DNA from: Cavia porcellus
Lineage: Eukaryota; Chordata; Mammalia; Rodentia; Caviidae
Length of the DNA stretch: 64,000 nucleotides
Reading direction: 5' to 3'
Assembly: GCF_034190915.1 (NCBI RefSeq)
Contig: NW_026947486.1
Span: 76,054,044 to 76,118,043 of the forward strand
Below are positions 23,349 to 33,940 of this stretch, piece after piece; the first letter of the stretch is position 1; each line of letters begins with the position of its first letter. The translations under genes were made by a program, and so were the position numbers. Under the pieces are notes generated by a model. That model worked only from the letters and a program-made list of their open reading frames with translations. It made no database searches and had not been told where the DNA came from.

Positions 23349-23412
23349 AAGACTAGATCTATATAGCTCAGTGGTAGGGACCCTCTAGGCTGGATTCCCA
23401 GTACCACAAAAA
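23349..23412 (+). mobile_element. ID-like half element
   Basis: gatctatatagctcagtggtagggaccctctaggctggattcccagtacc. With the B1 at 23142 it may be the dID half of a composite split by the ID at 23258. Confidence 0.5.
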
Positions 23413-24490
23413 ACGCATCAGAAGCCCAAAAGACATTTATCCCATATTAAACTATTTTGCAGCTGCAACTAGAAAGAGATGTGTAGTTCTATTCACTCCA
23501 ATCTCAACACCAGGCCTTAGAAGGCCCTGAGAAGTGCATGCAAAATGATTAGACAAGCGAACAAGTAACTTGCTCAGTTTCTTTTAAAGTTCCTGTTCTG
23601 GAATTGATATTCTAAGTAGGCATCCATCACCTTGAGAAAGCCAGAAAGAGCCACTAACCCAACACCTATAAGAAAAATCCTGTTCTGTGTTCACGCCCAC
23701 ATGCTACATGACTTGCTTCCCCATTTGATCCCAAGTTAATCAATTTTACCTAAGCAATTACACTTATAATCTTATTGGTAGACCATAGATGTGTCTCCCT
23801 GCATGCCTGCCTTGCAGTTTTCCATTTTTCCCCATTTTGCACCCACCTCACCTTGTGGATTTGCTCTGTAAACATTGATAGAAAAGGCAGGGTCCCTGGC
23901 AACCCACTCAGCACCCTTTCTGTCTTTCTCTTGGACAGAAGCTTTCTTTCCCAATAAATATATTTTTCTCTTAACCTTTGTTGTTCCTAAGCTTGTAGAG
24001 AATACGAAATTATACCAGATATCTAGCAGTGTGAGAGTCTCTTTACCCTATATCAATGACTTCATCAATTTTAAACATCAGATTTTTAGCTCCTTTTCTA
24101 AAACTTCTTCAACTTCAGTGTCTGAGACAAGGTTTTGAGCTATTAAGAATTTTTATAGTATCTTTTTACCCTGTTTTTTCCTGTTCTTAGTGCTTTGTGC
24201 TGATGCTTATAGATTGGATAGAGTAGAAAATTCTTTCATTACTGTATAAATTTCTTTAGTAAAAATGTTTCCCTGTTTTGTGACCTTGGTTTTGACTTTC
24301 ATGCATCTATTCACCATAATGAACATATTAGGATTGATTCTAGTCAGTGTGTTGTAGTGAAAAAGTAGATACTGGTTATATCAGTATCTGAAGAAGCAAA
24401 TATTGACATAATTTAAAAATTATTTTCAAAATTTCACACTTTAATAACAGAGGAAGGCAATAAAATATTTCTGATTAAGAATAGGCTGAA
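23412..24490. other. Intergenic unique DNA
   Basis: Overlapping 60-87 codon frames at 23770-24140 show no recognisable domain. Nothing else seen. Confidence 0.45.
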
Positions 24491-24492
24491 TG

Positions 24493-24600
24493 GGGCTGGG
24501 GATTTAGCTCAGCGGCATAAGCGCCTGCCTTGCAAGCAGGCAGTCGTGAGTTCAATCCCTGGTACTGATAAAAAGGAAGAAGACAAAAAAAAAAAAAGAA
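24493..24600 (+). mobile_element. ID SINE, young-looking
   Basis: ggggctggggatttagctcagcggcataagcgcctgccttgcaagcaggcagtcgtgagttc…ggtactgata with a long A-tail. Flanking near-repeats AGAATAGGCTGAAT and AGAATAGGTGGAAT. Confidence 0.9.
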
Positions 24601-25309
24601 TAGGTGGAATATAAGGACAAAAAAAGAGAAAGAAATAACATAGAAAATATTTCAGAAATAAGAAAAGAAGAACAAAAACATGACAGCAAAGAAAGTAAAG
24701 AGAATTTTTGCTGTATAATTTTATGTCTGGAATTGAGCAAGGGTGGAGGAGACTTAAGCATTCGTTAGTAGATGCAAGAGTGAAATATAAATGGAGAAGC
24801 TTGGAATCAATTTACATGATGGATGAAAACCTTGTGTTTGAATCCTCCATACACAACTATTTTTGTGAGGGTTAACCTGATGTAACAATGAAAGACAGTA
24901 TATAAAATACAATAGTAATTAATTTATATTCACCATTTTAGAGATACGGTCCATATATTTTCTAAATTATAAGAAAAGGACAGAGAAAATAAAACAAAAA
25001 TAAATAAAAATAGATAAAATTTTAAAAATAAAGTAAAATTCCTGTTCCTAAAACGTGACCAAGAAGCTATAGAATGTGCTCAAGGTGTCGCTAAAGACAG
25101 GAAAGAGAAATTTAACATAGCAAGATGAAAGCGCTAACTTGAAGACATAGATTTATTACCCCACCCCCATATTCTAACTCAGATCTGAGCAACCTTGGAA
25201 AACTGTTTTAAACAAGAAATCAAGGAAATGTAAATGTCAGATACTTGGTATCATTAAGGAGCTATTTGTTTAGATGTGATAATGGCTTTTTGATAAAGTT
25301 TACTCTTTT

Positions 25310-25392
25310 TTTTTCAGTGCTGGAAAATGAGCCCAGAGCCTTACACATCCCAAACAAGTACTCTACCATTTAGCTACATTCCTGGCCCCTGT
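25310..25392 (-). mobile_element. ID SINE, antisense
   Basis: ttcagtgctggaaaatgagcccagagccttacacatcc…actctaccatttagctac. Confidence 0.65.
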
Positions 25393-25431
25393 AGGTATTT
25401 TTGAAAGTTTCTTTTTTTAAAGAGATATACA

Positions 25432-25535
25432 CAGGGCCAGGGATTTAGCTCAGCGGCATAAGTGTCTGCCTGGCAAGTGCGAGGTCGTGAGTTTAATCCC
25501 CATTACCTAAATAAATAAATAAATAAATAAATACA
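25432..25535 (+). mobile_element. ID SINE
   Basis: gggccagggatttagctcagcggcataagtgtctgcctggcaagtgcgaggtcgtgag… and an (AAAT)n tail. Confidence 0.85.
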
Positions 25536-25819
25536 GTAAAGTATTTATAAATGAAAGAAAAAGAAGCCCTATTCCTCCATGGGACCTTCCTTCAGTTTTA
25601 GTATCTCCCTGATTCTCCTTAGGCTGTCTTTCCTTGGTTATGATCTTTTGGAGAACCTTTTACACTACTTTAATGAATCCTAACAACCTCATTAATTTCA
25701 AAGTTAGCATTAACTCAAAATAGATTTGGAAAAATGAATGATGATTACTGAAAAGAAATTATTGCAAATCAATTTTAAGTGTTAATATCAATAAGCAATA
25801 TTAGGTTCAATACAACTCA

Positions 25820-26012
25820 GTGATAATCCCTGCTCTAAAACCTACTAAAGTGAGTTATTAAACAAGTCACTTATCCTCTCAAAGTCTCAGATTCCTCATC
25901 TGCAAACCAGAGATTTCATAGGATGTCTGAGGAGTAGGAGTACTGAGGATGATATGAGATAATTATATAAACTGCCTAGCATACTATAATTATTATCATT
26001 TCTTCTAGGTTC
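25820..26012 (+). mobile_element. MIR SINE
   Basis: acaagtcacttatcctctcaaagtctcag, attcctcatctgcaaa, then aactgcctagcata follow the MIR consensus order. Confidence 0.7.
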
Positions 26013-26057
26013 ACCTTGCTAGAAGAACACTGAGTGAATGGATGAAGAGTTACTAGT

Positions 26058-26255
26058 GACAATTTTTGTTTGTGTGCTGTGGATTGAACCCAGGGTCTCC
26101 ACACTGAGCTGCATCCCCAGTCCATTTACTTTTTACTTTGAAACAAGGTCACACAAAGTTATTGAATTTCCCAGGATACATCAAAATTTTCCACCCTCCT
26201 GCGTCAGCATCTCAAAGTGCTGGCATTACAGACATGTGCCCTGTCCAATGTAATA
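26058..26255 (-). mobile_element. B1-dID composite SINE, antisense
   Basis: ID half gtggattgaacccagggtctccacactgagctgcatccccagtcc, then B1 half gaaacaaggtcacacaaag…gtgctggcattacagacatgtgcc. Confidence 0.75.
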
Positions 26256-26489
26256 ATTCTTAAGCTCTTCTCTTCTACTGTATCACCAACACTAATAGGC
26301 ACTTTTTCTTGTGCTGTTGCTAATGCACTTATGTCCCTGTTAATTCACCCTAAATTCAGTATCTGTCGGTAAACTGACTTCAATTCTTGCTTGTTCCTGC
26401 TAGAGAAATTCCAGATTTTGATCTCTGTGTTTCAACTTGATATAACCAAGCACACTAAAGTATCCCTTCCAAATCCTCCCTGAAATTAT

Positions 26490-26560
26490 GGGAGTAGGGT
26501 CTGGGATTGTAGCTGGCTGGTAAAGTACTTGTCTAACACTCATGAGACCCTCACTTAAAT
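26490..26560 (+). mobile_element. ID SINE remnant
   Basis: gggtctgggattgtagctggctggtaaagtacttgtctaac. Confidence 0.5.
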
Positions 26561-26667
26561 GATTGACTTTGTGTGAGTGATGAGTCTGCTATAACTTTTG
26601 AAGAGTTTTCTTACTAGAGTAGTATTTAAAAGATGCAGATTGATGAAATTTTATGTAATTTTTAAAG

Positions 26668-26752
26668 CATTTTTACAGTGTTAGGAATTGAACCTATGCC
26701 TTGTGAATGATATGCAAGCACTCTGCAACTAAACTATACCCCCCAACCCCAG
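26668..26752 (-). mobile_element. ID SINE, antisense
   Basis: acagtgttaggaattgaacctatgccttgtgaatgatatgcaagcactctgcaactaaactataccccc. Confidence 0.6.
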
Positions 26753-26796
26753 ATTGCTGAATTTTGCTAAATTTAGTTTGACTAAAGAAAACTAAA

Positions 26797-26970
26797 TAGC
26801 AAGGTGTGGTTTTCCCTATTATCCCCTATTATCCCAGCACTCTGGAGGCTGAGGTAGGAGAACTACAAAATTCAAGGCCAGCCTGGGCAATTTAGTGAGA
26901 CCCTGTCTCAAAAGAACTGGGGTTGTAGTTCAGAGCAGTGACCCCTACATTTAATCCCAAAAACAAAAAG
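26797..26970 (+). mobile_element. B1-dID composite SINE
   Basis: caaggtgtggttttccctatt…gaggctgaggtaggag…gaccctgtctcaaaagaactggggttgtagttcagagc. Confidence 0.7.
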
Positions 26971-27027
26971 AAAGGAAGAAGGAGAGAGAGGAAAAAGCAA
27001 AATAAAGGAGGAAAGGAACGAAGGGAC

Positions 27028-27080
27028 GATGGAAGGAAGGAAGGAAGGAAGGAAGGAAGGAAGGAAGGAAGGAAGGAAGC
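27028..27080. repeat. (GGAA)n microsatellite
   Basis: About a dozen GGAA units following a purine-rich SINE tail. Confidence 0.9.
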
Positions 27081-27087
27081 AAAGTGA

Positions 27088-27185
27088 TCTGAGTATGATA
27101 GCACAACAATGGGGAGGCTGAGGCAGGAATATCATGAATTTGAGGCCTGCTTGTACTACACAGTGAAACTGTTTCACAAAAAACA
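27088..27185 (+). mobile_element. B1 SINE, partial
   Basis: ctgagtatgatagcac…ggggaggctgaggcaggaatatcatgaatttgagg. Confidence 0.55.
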
Positions 27186-27311
27186 ATGAAAAGGAGGAGG
27201 AGAGTGAGGGGAGAAAGAGGAGAAAGGAGAAGAAAAAGAAGGAGAAGCATTACATAAAATAATTTAAAGCCTAATGTCCAATTAGAACATATAATAAAAC
27301 TGTGATCAATT

Positions 27312-27351
<40 letters not shown>
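27312..27351. repeat. (CA)n microsatellite
   Basis: About 20 uninterrupted CA units. Confidence 0.95.
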
Positions 27352-27354
<3 letters not shown>

Positions 27355-27500
27355 TAATTCCAGCACTTCAGACACTAGGGCAGGAGGATTATCAGTTTGA
27401 GCCCAGCCTGGGTGGTTTAGTGCTTAAACAGACCCTGTCTGATAATACAGAATACAAAACAGTAAACAAAATGTGGGTGTTGCATAGTGCAAAAACTCGG
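27330..27500 (+). mobile_element. B1-dID SINE with (CA)n at its 5' side
   Basis: cacctataattccagcacttcagacactagggcaggagg…gaccctgtctg, then ID-like trailing sequence to aatccccagtgc. Confidence 0.55.
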
Positions 27501-27839
27501 GGCAATCCCCAGTGCAAGAGGGGGAGGTTGGAGGCAGAGAGGAGGAAAGGGGAATGAAGGGTAGAGGAGAAAAGAGGAAACAAGTACAAGGTTGAAGAAG
27601 AATTTTAGTCTTCTTTAAGATTACATTGGAATATTTCCTCTTTATGCATAAATGTGGACATGCCATATGTTCTTTTGGACAAGCTCATCTGTATATCTCC
27701 CTTTTGAAATATGAGGCAGAGCATGTGAAATGGGATCTTTTCAACCAAAATGCAGATGCTTAAAAGTAAAACCTAAACAACTATTTTGCTACAGGATATG
27801 TTTGTGAGAGAGAAATGAATTGTCTTTCAACAAAGCATT

Positions 27840-27992
27840 TTTTGTCTTTTTGAGACAGATTCTTATGATGCAGTTCAGGCTGGGCTTGAGCTCACTTTGT
27901 AGCGCAGGCTGGTACTGAACTCGAAATGATCCTCCTGCCTCAGCATCCTGAGTGCTGGGATTACAGATGTGAGCCACCATATCCAGCACGAT
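27840..27992 (-). mobile_element. B1 SINE, antisense
   Basis: tttttgagacagattcttatgatgcagttcaggctgggcttgagctc…gagtgctgggattacagatgtgagccacc. Confidence 0.85.
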
Positions 27993-28464
27993 TAACAAAG
28001 CGTATTACAGAAATAATGATATCAAGCTAGATTCAAATCTTGGGAGAAAATAGAAGTGCTAGTAGGGTTTATAGTCTATGTTCTTAAGCAGAAAGACAGA
28101 GAAACGATTGGAACAAAATTTTTGTGCAAAATGAATGCTGGAACTAAATAATGATGAAATTGTCTATCAAAATACATTTACTTTAAATGTTGCTTCAATC
28201 TTTCAACACTCACTAGCATTTATTTTCCATAAAATAGGGCAGGTTTATGATTTATGTTTTACCTCCTTCAAGGAAATAAACCTAAGATATGGATCAGTGT
28301 TAGAAGAATCATCTGGTGGCAGTATATCTAGACTAAAGGGGATTTTTTTTTCTTTTCATGGATTAAGTAATGACTTTTAGAGACTGAATCTGTAAACCTA
28401 ATGCTCTAAGTCTAACTGGGTCACAAATGGCCTTAAAATACAATTTTTCTAGCTGGCAATAATT

Positions 28465-28572
28465 GTTTTTTTTTTCTTTTTTGGCAATGCTGGGGATGGA
28501 GCTTAGAGTCTCTTGCATCCTAGGCAAGAGTTCTACCACTGAGCTACACACCACACACAACCCCAGCCTCCA
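28465..28572 (-). mobile_element. ID SINE, antisense
   Basis: ggcaatgctggggatggagcttagagtctcttgcatcctaggcaagagttctaccactgagctac. Confidence 0.75.
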
Positions 28573-28734
28573 GCCCCTGCCGACAGGAAACTTAAATTGT
28601 CATTCAAAACCTTCGCATATTAAAAACTGTCAGCTCATGTGGATTATTAAATGTGTGTTGTCACCAGATTGAGGGGATGTTTCTGTTGTTCATGCTAGGT
28701 AAATGCCACTGCTACACTCCCTGACATACATTTG

Positions 28735-28776
<42 letters not shown>

Positions 28777-28780
28777 CCTC
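28735..28780. repeat. (CT)n microsatellite
   Basis: Abuts the 5' truncation point of the LINE-1 fragment at 28786. Confidence 0.9.
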
Positions 28781-28785
28781 AGTCA

Positions 28786-30240
28786 ATAAGATAGAAAACT
28801 TCTGAATAATCCAGTATCAGTTAAAGAAATTAAAAATGTAACTAATAACTTACCAACAAAAAAGTCCAGGTCCTGATGGATTCACAGCTGAATGCTATAA
28901 GAAATTTAGAGATGACTTAATACCAATATTCTTCAAACTCTTTAATGAAATTAAAAAGGAAGCAATTTTCCCTAATTCATTCTGGGAAGCAAATACTGCC
29001 CTAATATCAAAACCAGAGAAAGACTAAACCAAAAAATAATAATTACAGGCCAATATCTCTAATGAACATAGATGCTAAAATGCTCAATAAAATACTACCA
29101 AACAAAATGCAACAAATCATCAAGAATAATATACATCTCAAGCAAGTAAGATTCATCCCAGGAATGCAGGAATGTTTCAACATAGACAAATCAATAAATG
29201 TAATACACAATATTGAGTGAAATACAAAAATCACATGATCATATCAATAGATGAAAAAGTTTAATAAAGTCCAACACTCATTCATGGTAAAAATACTAGA
29301 GAAAATTGGAATAAGTGGTCTTTGTCTCAACCTGTAAAAGCCATCTATGACAAATCAACAGTAAACATCGTACTAAATGGTCAGAAACTAAAAGCTTTCA
29401 CTCTAAAATCAGGACCAAGACTAGGTTGTCCACTATCACTACTCTTATTCAATAATATAGTTTTGGAAACATTAGTCTGCACAATTAGACAAGAGAGAGA
29501 AATAAAAGTAGTAATGATAGTAAAGTAGTAATGATAGTAAAGGAAGAACTTAAGTTCTCATTATTCACAGATGACATGATACTCTACATAGGAGACCCCC
29601 AAAACTCCACCAACAGACTTCTACACTTAATAAGCAAATTCAGCAGTAGGTACAAAGTTGGATACAAAGTCAATACTCAAAAGTCAATAGTATTCCTGTA
29701 CAAAAATAGCAAACTCACTGAGAGAGAAATTAAGGATACCACATGCTTCACAATAACATAAAAAATTAGATAACTTAGAATCAATCTAACAAAGGAAGTA
29801 AAAGATTTATACATTGAAAGTTACAGTATTCTGGAAAAGAAACTGAGGAAGAGTTCAGAAAATGGAAAGATATTCCTTGCTCATGGATAAGAAAAAGAAG
29901 CATTGGGAAAATGGGCCCTACTCCTAAAACTGTTATACAGATTTAATACAGTCATGATCAAAATATCAGTAGCATACCTCACAAATCTAGAGAAAACATT
30001 CCTAAAATTCATATGGAACCATTCAGAGGCCTAGAACGGCAAAAACAATCCTGGGCAACAAAGAAAAGATAGGATGCATCACAATTCCTGTCTTGAAATT
30101 GTACTACAATGCTGCTGTAATACAATCAGCATGGTACTGGCAAAGAAACAGACCTGAGGATCAATGGAACAGAATAGAAGACACAAATACAACTACAAAG
30201 ACACTCAGCCACTTTTTCTATGACACAGGAGCTGCCTGAG
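28786..30240 (+). mobile_element. LINE-1 ORF2 fragment (reverse transcriptase region), 5'-truncated
   Basis: Reads into LINE-1 reverse transcriptase with frameshifts. [21 protein letters not shown] lies at about 29385-29450, and the catalytic box appears as FTDDMILY near 29553, where the usual residue is A rather than T. Several stops interrupt it. It continues after interruptions at about 30600-30636 and 33956-34420. Confidence 0.85.
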
Positions 30241-30600
30241 TTATTTTGTCTCTTTGCTGAGACAAAATACCTGACAGCCAAATTTAAGAAAGGAAAGAAT
30301 TATTTAGTTCACAGTTTGTGGAGGTTTTAGTCCATAGTCTTCTGGCTTCAAGGCAAAGTAGCACATGGGAGAGGAGCAACAGCTCATGGTGACAAAAAAC
30401 AGCACAAGCAATAAGAGCAAAACGGGAGGAGCAGAGAGAGAAGACTCTGTCCATTTCATTGTATGTAGGCCACACTAACTTGGGTGTAGCACTCACATCC
30501 ATAATCCAAACACTGGACCATGAAGCCATTAACAAACTCTAGAAGAACACCTCCATGACTGCATGAGGCTTTAAGGGCACACCCAGTCTCAAACCATAAC
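30240..30600. mobile_element. URR1-like interspersed repeat nested in LINE-1
   Basis: Contains gagacaaaatacctgac, agttcacagtttgtggaggttttagtccatagt and gactgcatgaggctttaagg, shared with 4176-4590. I associate this with the rodent repeat URR1 (hAT-Charlie type), but the family name is tentative. It splits the ORF2 fragment. Confidence 0.55.
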
Positions 30601-30636
30601 AAGGGCCAAACATGTTCACTGTAAGAAAGACAGTGT

Positions 30637-30651
30637 AAGAAAGCATGTTCA
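30637..30651. repeat. Left target-site duplication of HAL1-like element
   Basis: AAGAAAGCATGTTCA, identical to 33941-33955. The bottom-strand nick site reads TTTCTT/AC, acceptable for the LINE-1 endonuclease. Confidence 0.9.
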
Positions 30652-31568
30652 GAGGCGGGGCCGACTGCGGAGGGAGGCCGGAGACCCTCCTGGAAGACTT
30701 CCGGCCGCCGTGGGCTCGAGCCCCGGGTCCCTGAGGATGAAGACAGAAGGCACATAAGGATAGTATTGGACTTGCTGTTGCCATTTTTCAATTGTATCAT
30801 CATAATAAATCAGATCATAAGTTGTCTATACTGACTTCCGGGAGAACATGGCGGACAGATAACAGCAACTACCGGAGGCTCTCTGAAAGACTCGGCTCAG
30901 AAGCCAGGAATGGTGCGGACTAAGGAGACATAAGCAGGTAGAGATGTGCTCCGCTGACTCAGGAACGAACTGGGCTGAGAGAAACCAACTTGGAATGCAG
31001 TCCTAGTGCTAAAACAGGAACAGAAAAGTCTCGGTGTGGAGGCTGGACCCTGCGCCATTGTAATCCGCGATTTGGGTTTCCCGCCGCGTGGCGGCTGGCT
31101 GCCTCTACAGTGGCTCGGCAAGGAGAGAGACATGCAGAAGCTCTGAGAACGGCAATCTGCGAACGGCAGGGAGGCGTGCACTGACTTGTGGTGAGGTGAG
31201 TGAGAGAAGCTGACACTCTACCACAGTTTGACTCCAGCGGAGGACTTTCTGGGTCTGAGCAGTCCTGCGGGAGCAGGGCCCAGTGGCGACTCCAGCCACA
31301 CATCCCCCTCTCGGGCGAGATTGGTGAAAAGTGCCTGGCCTGCGTGACGCTGCTGGCGGACCTGGTAGACTGTCCCAACTCAGATCCCAGAGCCTGACGG
31401 TGGCCGGGAGGGGAGACGCGTAGACTGCCTGGTCCGTAACTCCCTGGTGCGCAGCGGTGAGCGGGAACACCTAACTGGCGCAATTCGATCAGGCTGTGGC
31501 TGACTGGGAGAGAAGCTGGGCCTCTTATATAAGCTTGCATATATAAGGAAAAGAGAAGAAGAGGCAGC
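30652..31568 (+). promoter_or_regulatory. 5' UTR / internal promoter of the HAL1-like element
   Basis: This 917-bp CpG-rich leader is far more GC-rich than its surroundings. CTTCCGGGAGAACATGGCGG at about 30835-30854 combines an ETS-like CCGGGA and a YY1-like AACATGGCGG, resembling the YY1 site that positions LINE-1 transcription. The first about 180 bp (30652-30830) lies upstream of that site and switches from very GC-rich to AT-rich, so it may be an added or chimeric leader. TATATAAG-like strings at about 31523-31550 lie just before ORF1. Promoter activity is inferred. Confidence 0.7.
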
Positions 31569-32621
31569 ATGGGAAGAGGCAGCAACAAGAAAGGCTCCTC
31601 GGCCCCCAATTCTGAGAAACAGGCAATAGCAGACACCGCACCAATACACATAAGGCACCATATAGAGAGCCTCATAGACCAATTCAGGAATGAAGTTATC
31701 AACGACCTGAAGCTAGAAGTATGCAAAATAGTTAGAGAAATGCTAAGCCCCACCCAAGAAAAAACAGATGGTGGAATGGAAGAACAGAAAAAGAGGGGAG
31801 AATTGTTTGATGGAGAAAACAGGGAAAGCATAGAATACGTGAAGCAGGTTCAAAGGGACTACCAAGATACTAAGAAGTCTATAGAAGACTGGCATAACAG
31901 CTTGAAAGAAACTAAGGACAGACTATCTGAACTGGAGGGCAGACTTGTAATATGGGAGAATGAAATGAAAAACTTCTTAAAAATAACAAAGAAACAAACA
32001 GCAATAATACAAAGACAAGAAGATGATAAGAGGATCCATAACCTAAGGATTAAGAACATAAAAGAAGAAGTAGGGACACAAACAAGTGAACTACAAAAGC
32101 TACTCACAGAAATAATCCAGGAGAATTTTCCTAATTTAGCAAAAGGTAAAGATACTCAGATGTATGAGGCATACAGGACCCCAGCTACCTACAACCCAAA
32201 CAGAGCAACACCCAGGCATATAATAATAAAAGTTCCAGAAATTCAATACAAGAACAGAATATTAAAAGCTGTAAGGGACAAGAAACAGACCACTTTCAAG
32301 GGAACACCCATCAGAATTACAGCAGATTTCTCGGCACAAACCATCAAATCACGAAGAGCGTGGGGGGAAATAATTCAAGCTTTGAAAGATAATAATCTCC
32401 AGCCAAGATTGAGATATCCTGCACAACTGTCCCTGGAAATTGATGGAAAAACAAGGTGCTTCCAGGATAAAGAGGAACTGGGGGAATTTGCAACCACCAA
32501 TTCAACTCTACAGAGAGTATTGCAGGATATTCTAAAAAAAGAAAAATACAAAGAATCCAGAAATAATGGCAGAGAGGCCACAACGAATGGAGCAGAGAAC
32601 AAAATGAAGAAGACAAACTGA
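31569..32621 (+). CDS. Intact LINE-1-type ORF1 protein (350 aa) of HAL1-like element
   Basis: An uninterrupted 350-codon frame with ATG in good context (gcagcATGg), a basic serine-rich N-terminus, a long charged coiled-coil stretch (about residues 35-150), an RRM-like segment with NLRIKNIKEE at about 158-167, and a C-terminal domain with RATPRHIIIKVP (212-223), RILKAVRDKKQTTFKGTPIRI (about 230-250) and LQPRLRYPAQLSLEIDG (277-293). These are landmarks of LINE-1 ORF1p, the trimeric single-stranded-RNA-binding nucleic-acid chaperone that packages the element's RNA. Length is normal for the family (roughly 340-370). No ORF2 follows. Over a 49-residue block of the C-terminal domain I count 28 identities with the LINE-1 ORF1 at 49824-50865, so it is a distinct ORF1 lineage. 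Confidence 0.93.
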   Translation: MGRGSNKKGSSAPNSEKQAIADTAPIHIRHHIESLIDQFRNEVINDLKLEVCKIVREMLSPTQEKTDGGMEEQKKRGELFDGENRESIEYVKQVQRDYQDTKKSIEDWHNSLKETKDRLSELEGRLVIWENEMKNFLKITKKQTAIIQRQEDDKRIHNLRIKNIKEEVGTQTSELQKLLTEIIQENFPNLAKGKDTQMYEAYRTPATYNPNRATPRHIIIKVPEIQYKNRILKAVRDKKQTTFKGTPIRITADFSAQTIKSRRAWGEIIQALKDNNLQPRLRYPAQLSLEIDGKTRCFQDKEELGEFATTNSTLQRVLQDILKKEKYKESRNNGREATTNGAENKMKKTN

Positions 32622-33149
32622 CAGCTACTGACAGAAAAAGAGCTCAACAGAAATGAGGCAGAGAAGATTGGATGATAGGAGAAAATGACATCTTAATAGG
32701 TAATACTGATTTAGTATCATCTTGTTTTGAAGTCTCATCTAGCTTTTGTCCTTCTGTCTCCAATGGTCTAAATAGGTTGTATCTTACTGGATTTTATTAT
32801 GTATGATAGTATAAGCAAAAACCTTGTAAAGACAAGGAGATTATACAGAAACCATTATTCATTTTCTGTTAGTCGATTCTAAATACTCTGTAATGCTGTC
32901 ATTCTCTTGAATGGTTTTACATTGTTTTGATATACTTAATGCTACAGTATACGAAGTTGTACTCAAGGATTTCAAAGAAAGAGACAATATGGTAACTACT
33001 TTTAGGTTAGGATTATCTGGTGGTGAAACACTATTCTGCTTAAATGGTTATGTTTTGATCTGCGCTGTTTCATTGTTATGCCCTCTTTTATCTCAATCTC
33101 CACTCCATTATTTACTTTTTTATCTTTATCCTTTTAATTAAAGGAAAAA

Positions 33150-33560
33150 AATAGCAGGATATATTATAGTAACCCACTTTGACTTTTCATTACCTTGATT
33201 TAAAGCCCTGTATTACTCTCACCATCTGGTTTTTAACTGATGTTCCCCTATTCTGTTTTGCTGGATAGTATCAGGTTCGAAAGTTTAGGCATCAGCTGTG
33301 AAGATAATGAGATTCATTATGACGCCCATTTTTGTTGACTTTTATCTACTTTTGAAGACCTACAATGTCTCCAATGTTTTGGTTTTGTCGGTTTTATTCT
33401 TTACTGTTTTGTTCAATTGTATTATAACTAACAATATAGGCAATTCTATTAGAGATAGCGGGAGGCATTATAGTAACCATTGTTGATCACCTTGTATTAT
33501 GTCTTTACATTATCTATTATGTCCACCCTTTTGACTTGACCAATTCTGTTCTGTCACATT
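33150..33560 (+). repeat. Tandem ~152-bp modules in the HAL1-like 3' UTR
   Basis: The anchor attatagtaacc(c/a) at 33163 recurs as attatgacgccc at 33316 and attatagtaacc at 33467, spacings of 153 and 151 bp. Sequence on both sides of each anchor is also alignable by eye. At least three imperfect copies are present. Related modules occur at 2230-2894, 12868-13385 and 44100-44580 (all minus strand). Confidence 0.75.
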
Positions 33561-33918
33561 TGGTTTTACTCTCTTCCAAAAAAGTAATAAGAACAGTGGG
33601 AGCAATGAAACCCAAAATGTGTAATAGTCATGGTACAAAAGAGAGGAAAAGAAAGTGCTCCAAACTATATAACTGCATGTATATTTAAGTGTATAAGATA
33701 GAAAATGATATCACAGAGTTTTATTGGATCAATGAACAGAACTGTTTGCAGTATCATTGATGGAATGTCCACTTTACAAGCTTTAATTTTGTGACTTGAA
33801 CAAGTATTTCTAAGATGACAATATGTAATCCATTAACTAGTGATTTCCTACTGTTCATTTTTTTCTGTAAATCTGTATAACTTGTACCCTTTCCCTGCTT
33901 TTTTTTCTTTTCTCCTTA

Positions 33919-33940
33919 AATAAAATTAAAAAAAAAAAAA
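33919..33940 (+). terminator. Polyadenylation signal and A-tail of HAL1-like element
   Basis: AATAAA at 33919-33924 is followed by a run of A that ends at the right-hand target duplication. This is the usual 3' end of a LINE-type insertion. Confidence 0.85.

Larger units (their letters stand above)
30652..33940 (+). mobile_element. HAL1-like (ORF1-only) LINE-1-derived retrotransposon, apparently complete
   Basis: A 3.29-kb unit bounded by perfect 15-bp direct repeats. Its order is a 917-bp GC-rich 5' UTR, an intact LINE-1-type ORF1 (31569-32621), and about 1.3 kb of AT-rich non-coding DNA containing about 150-bp tandem modules, followed by AATAAA and a terminal A-run. There is no endonuclease or reverse-transcriptase reading frame on either strand. 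The element lies inside an older LINE-1 ORF2 fragment. An ORF1-only LINE-1 derivative is what the literature calls HAL1 (half-L1). The intact ORF and perfect duplications indicate recent insertion. The alternative, a private deletion of ORF2 from a normal LINE-1, is weakened by a second copy with the same ORF1/3'-UTR boundary at 2896-3906. Confidence 0.88.
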
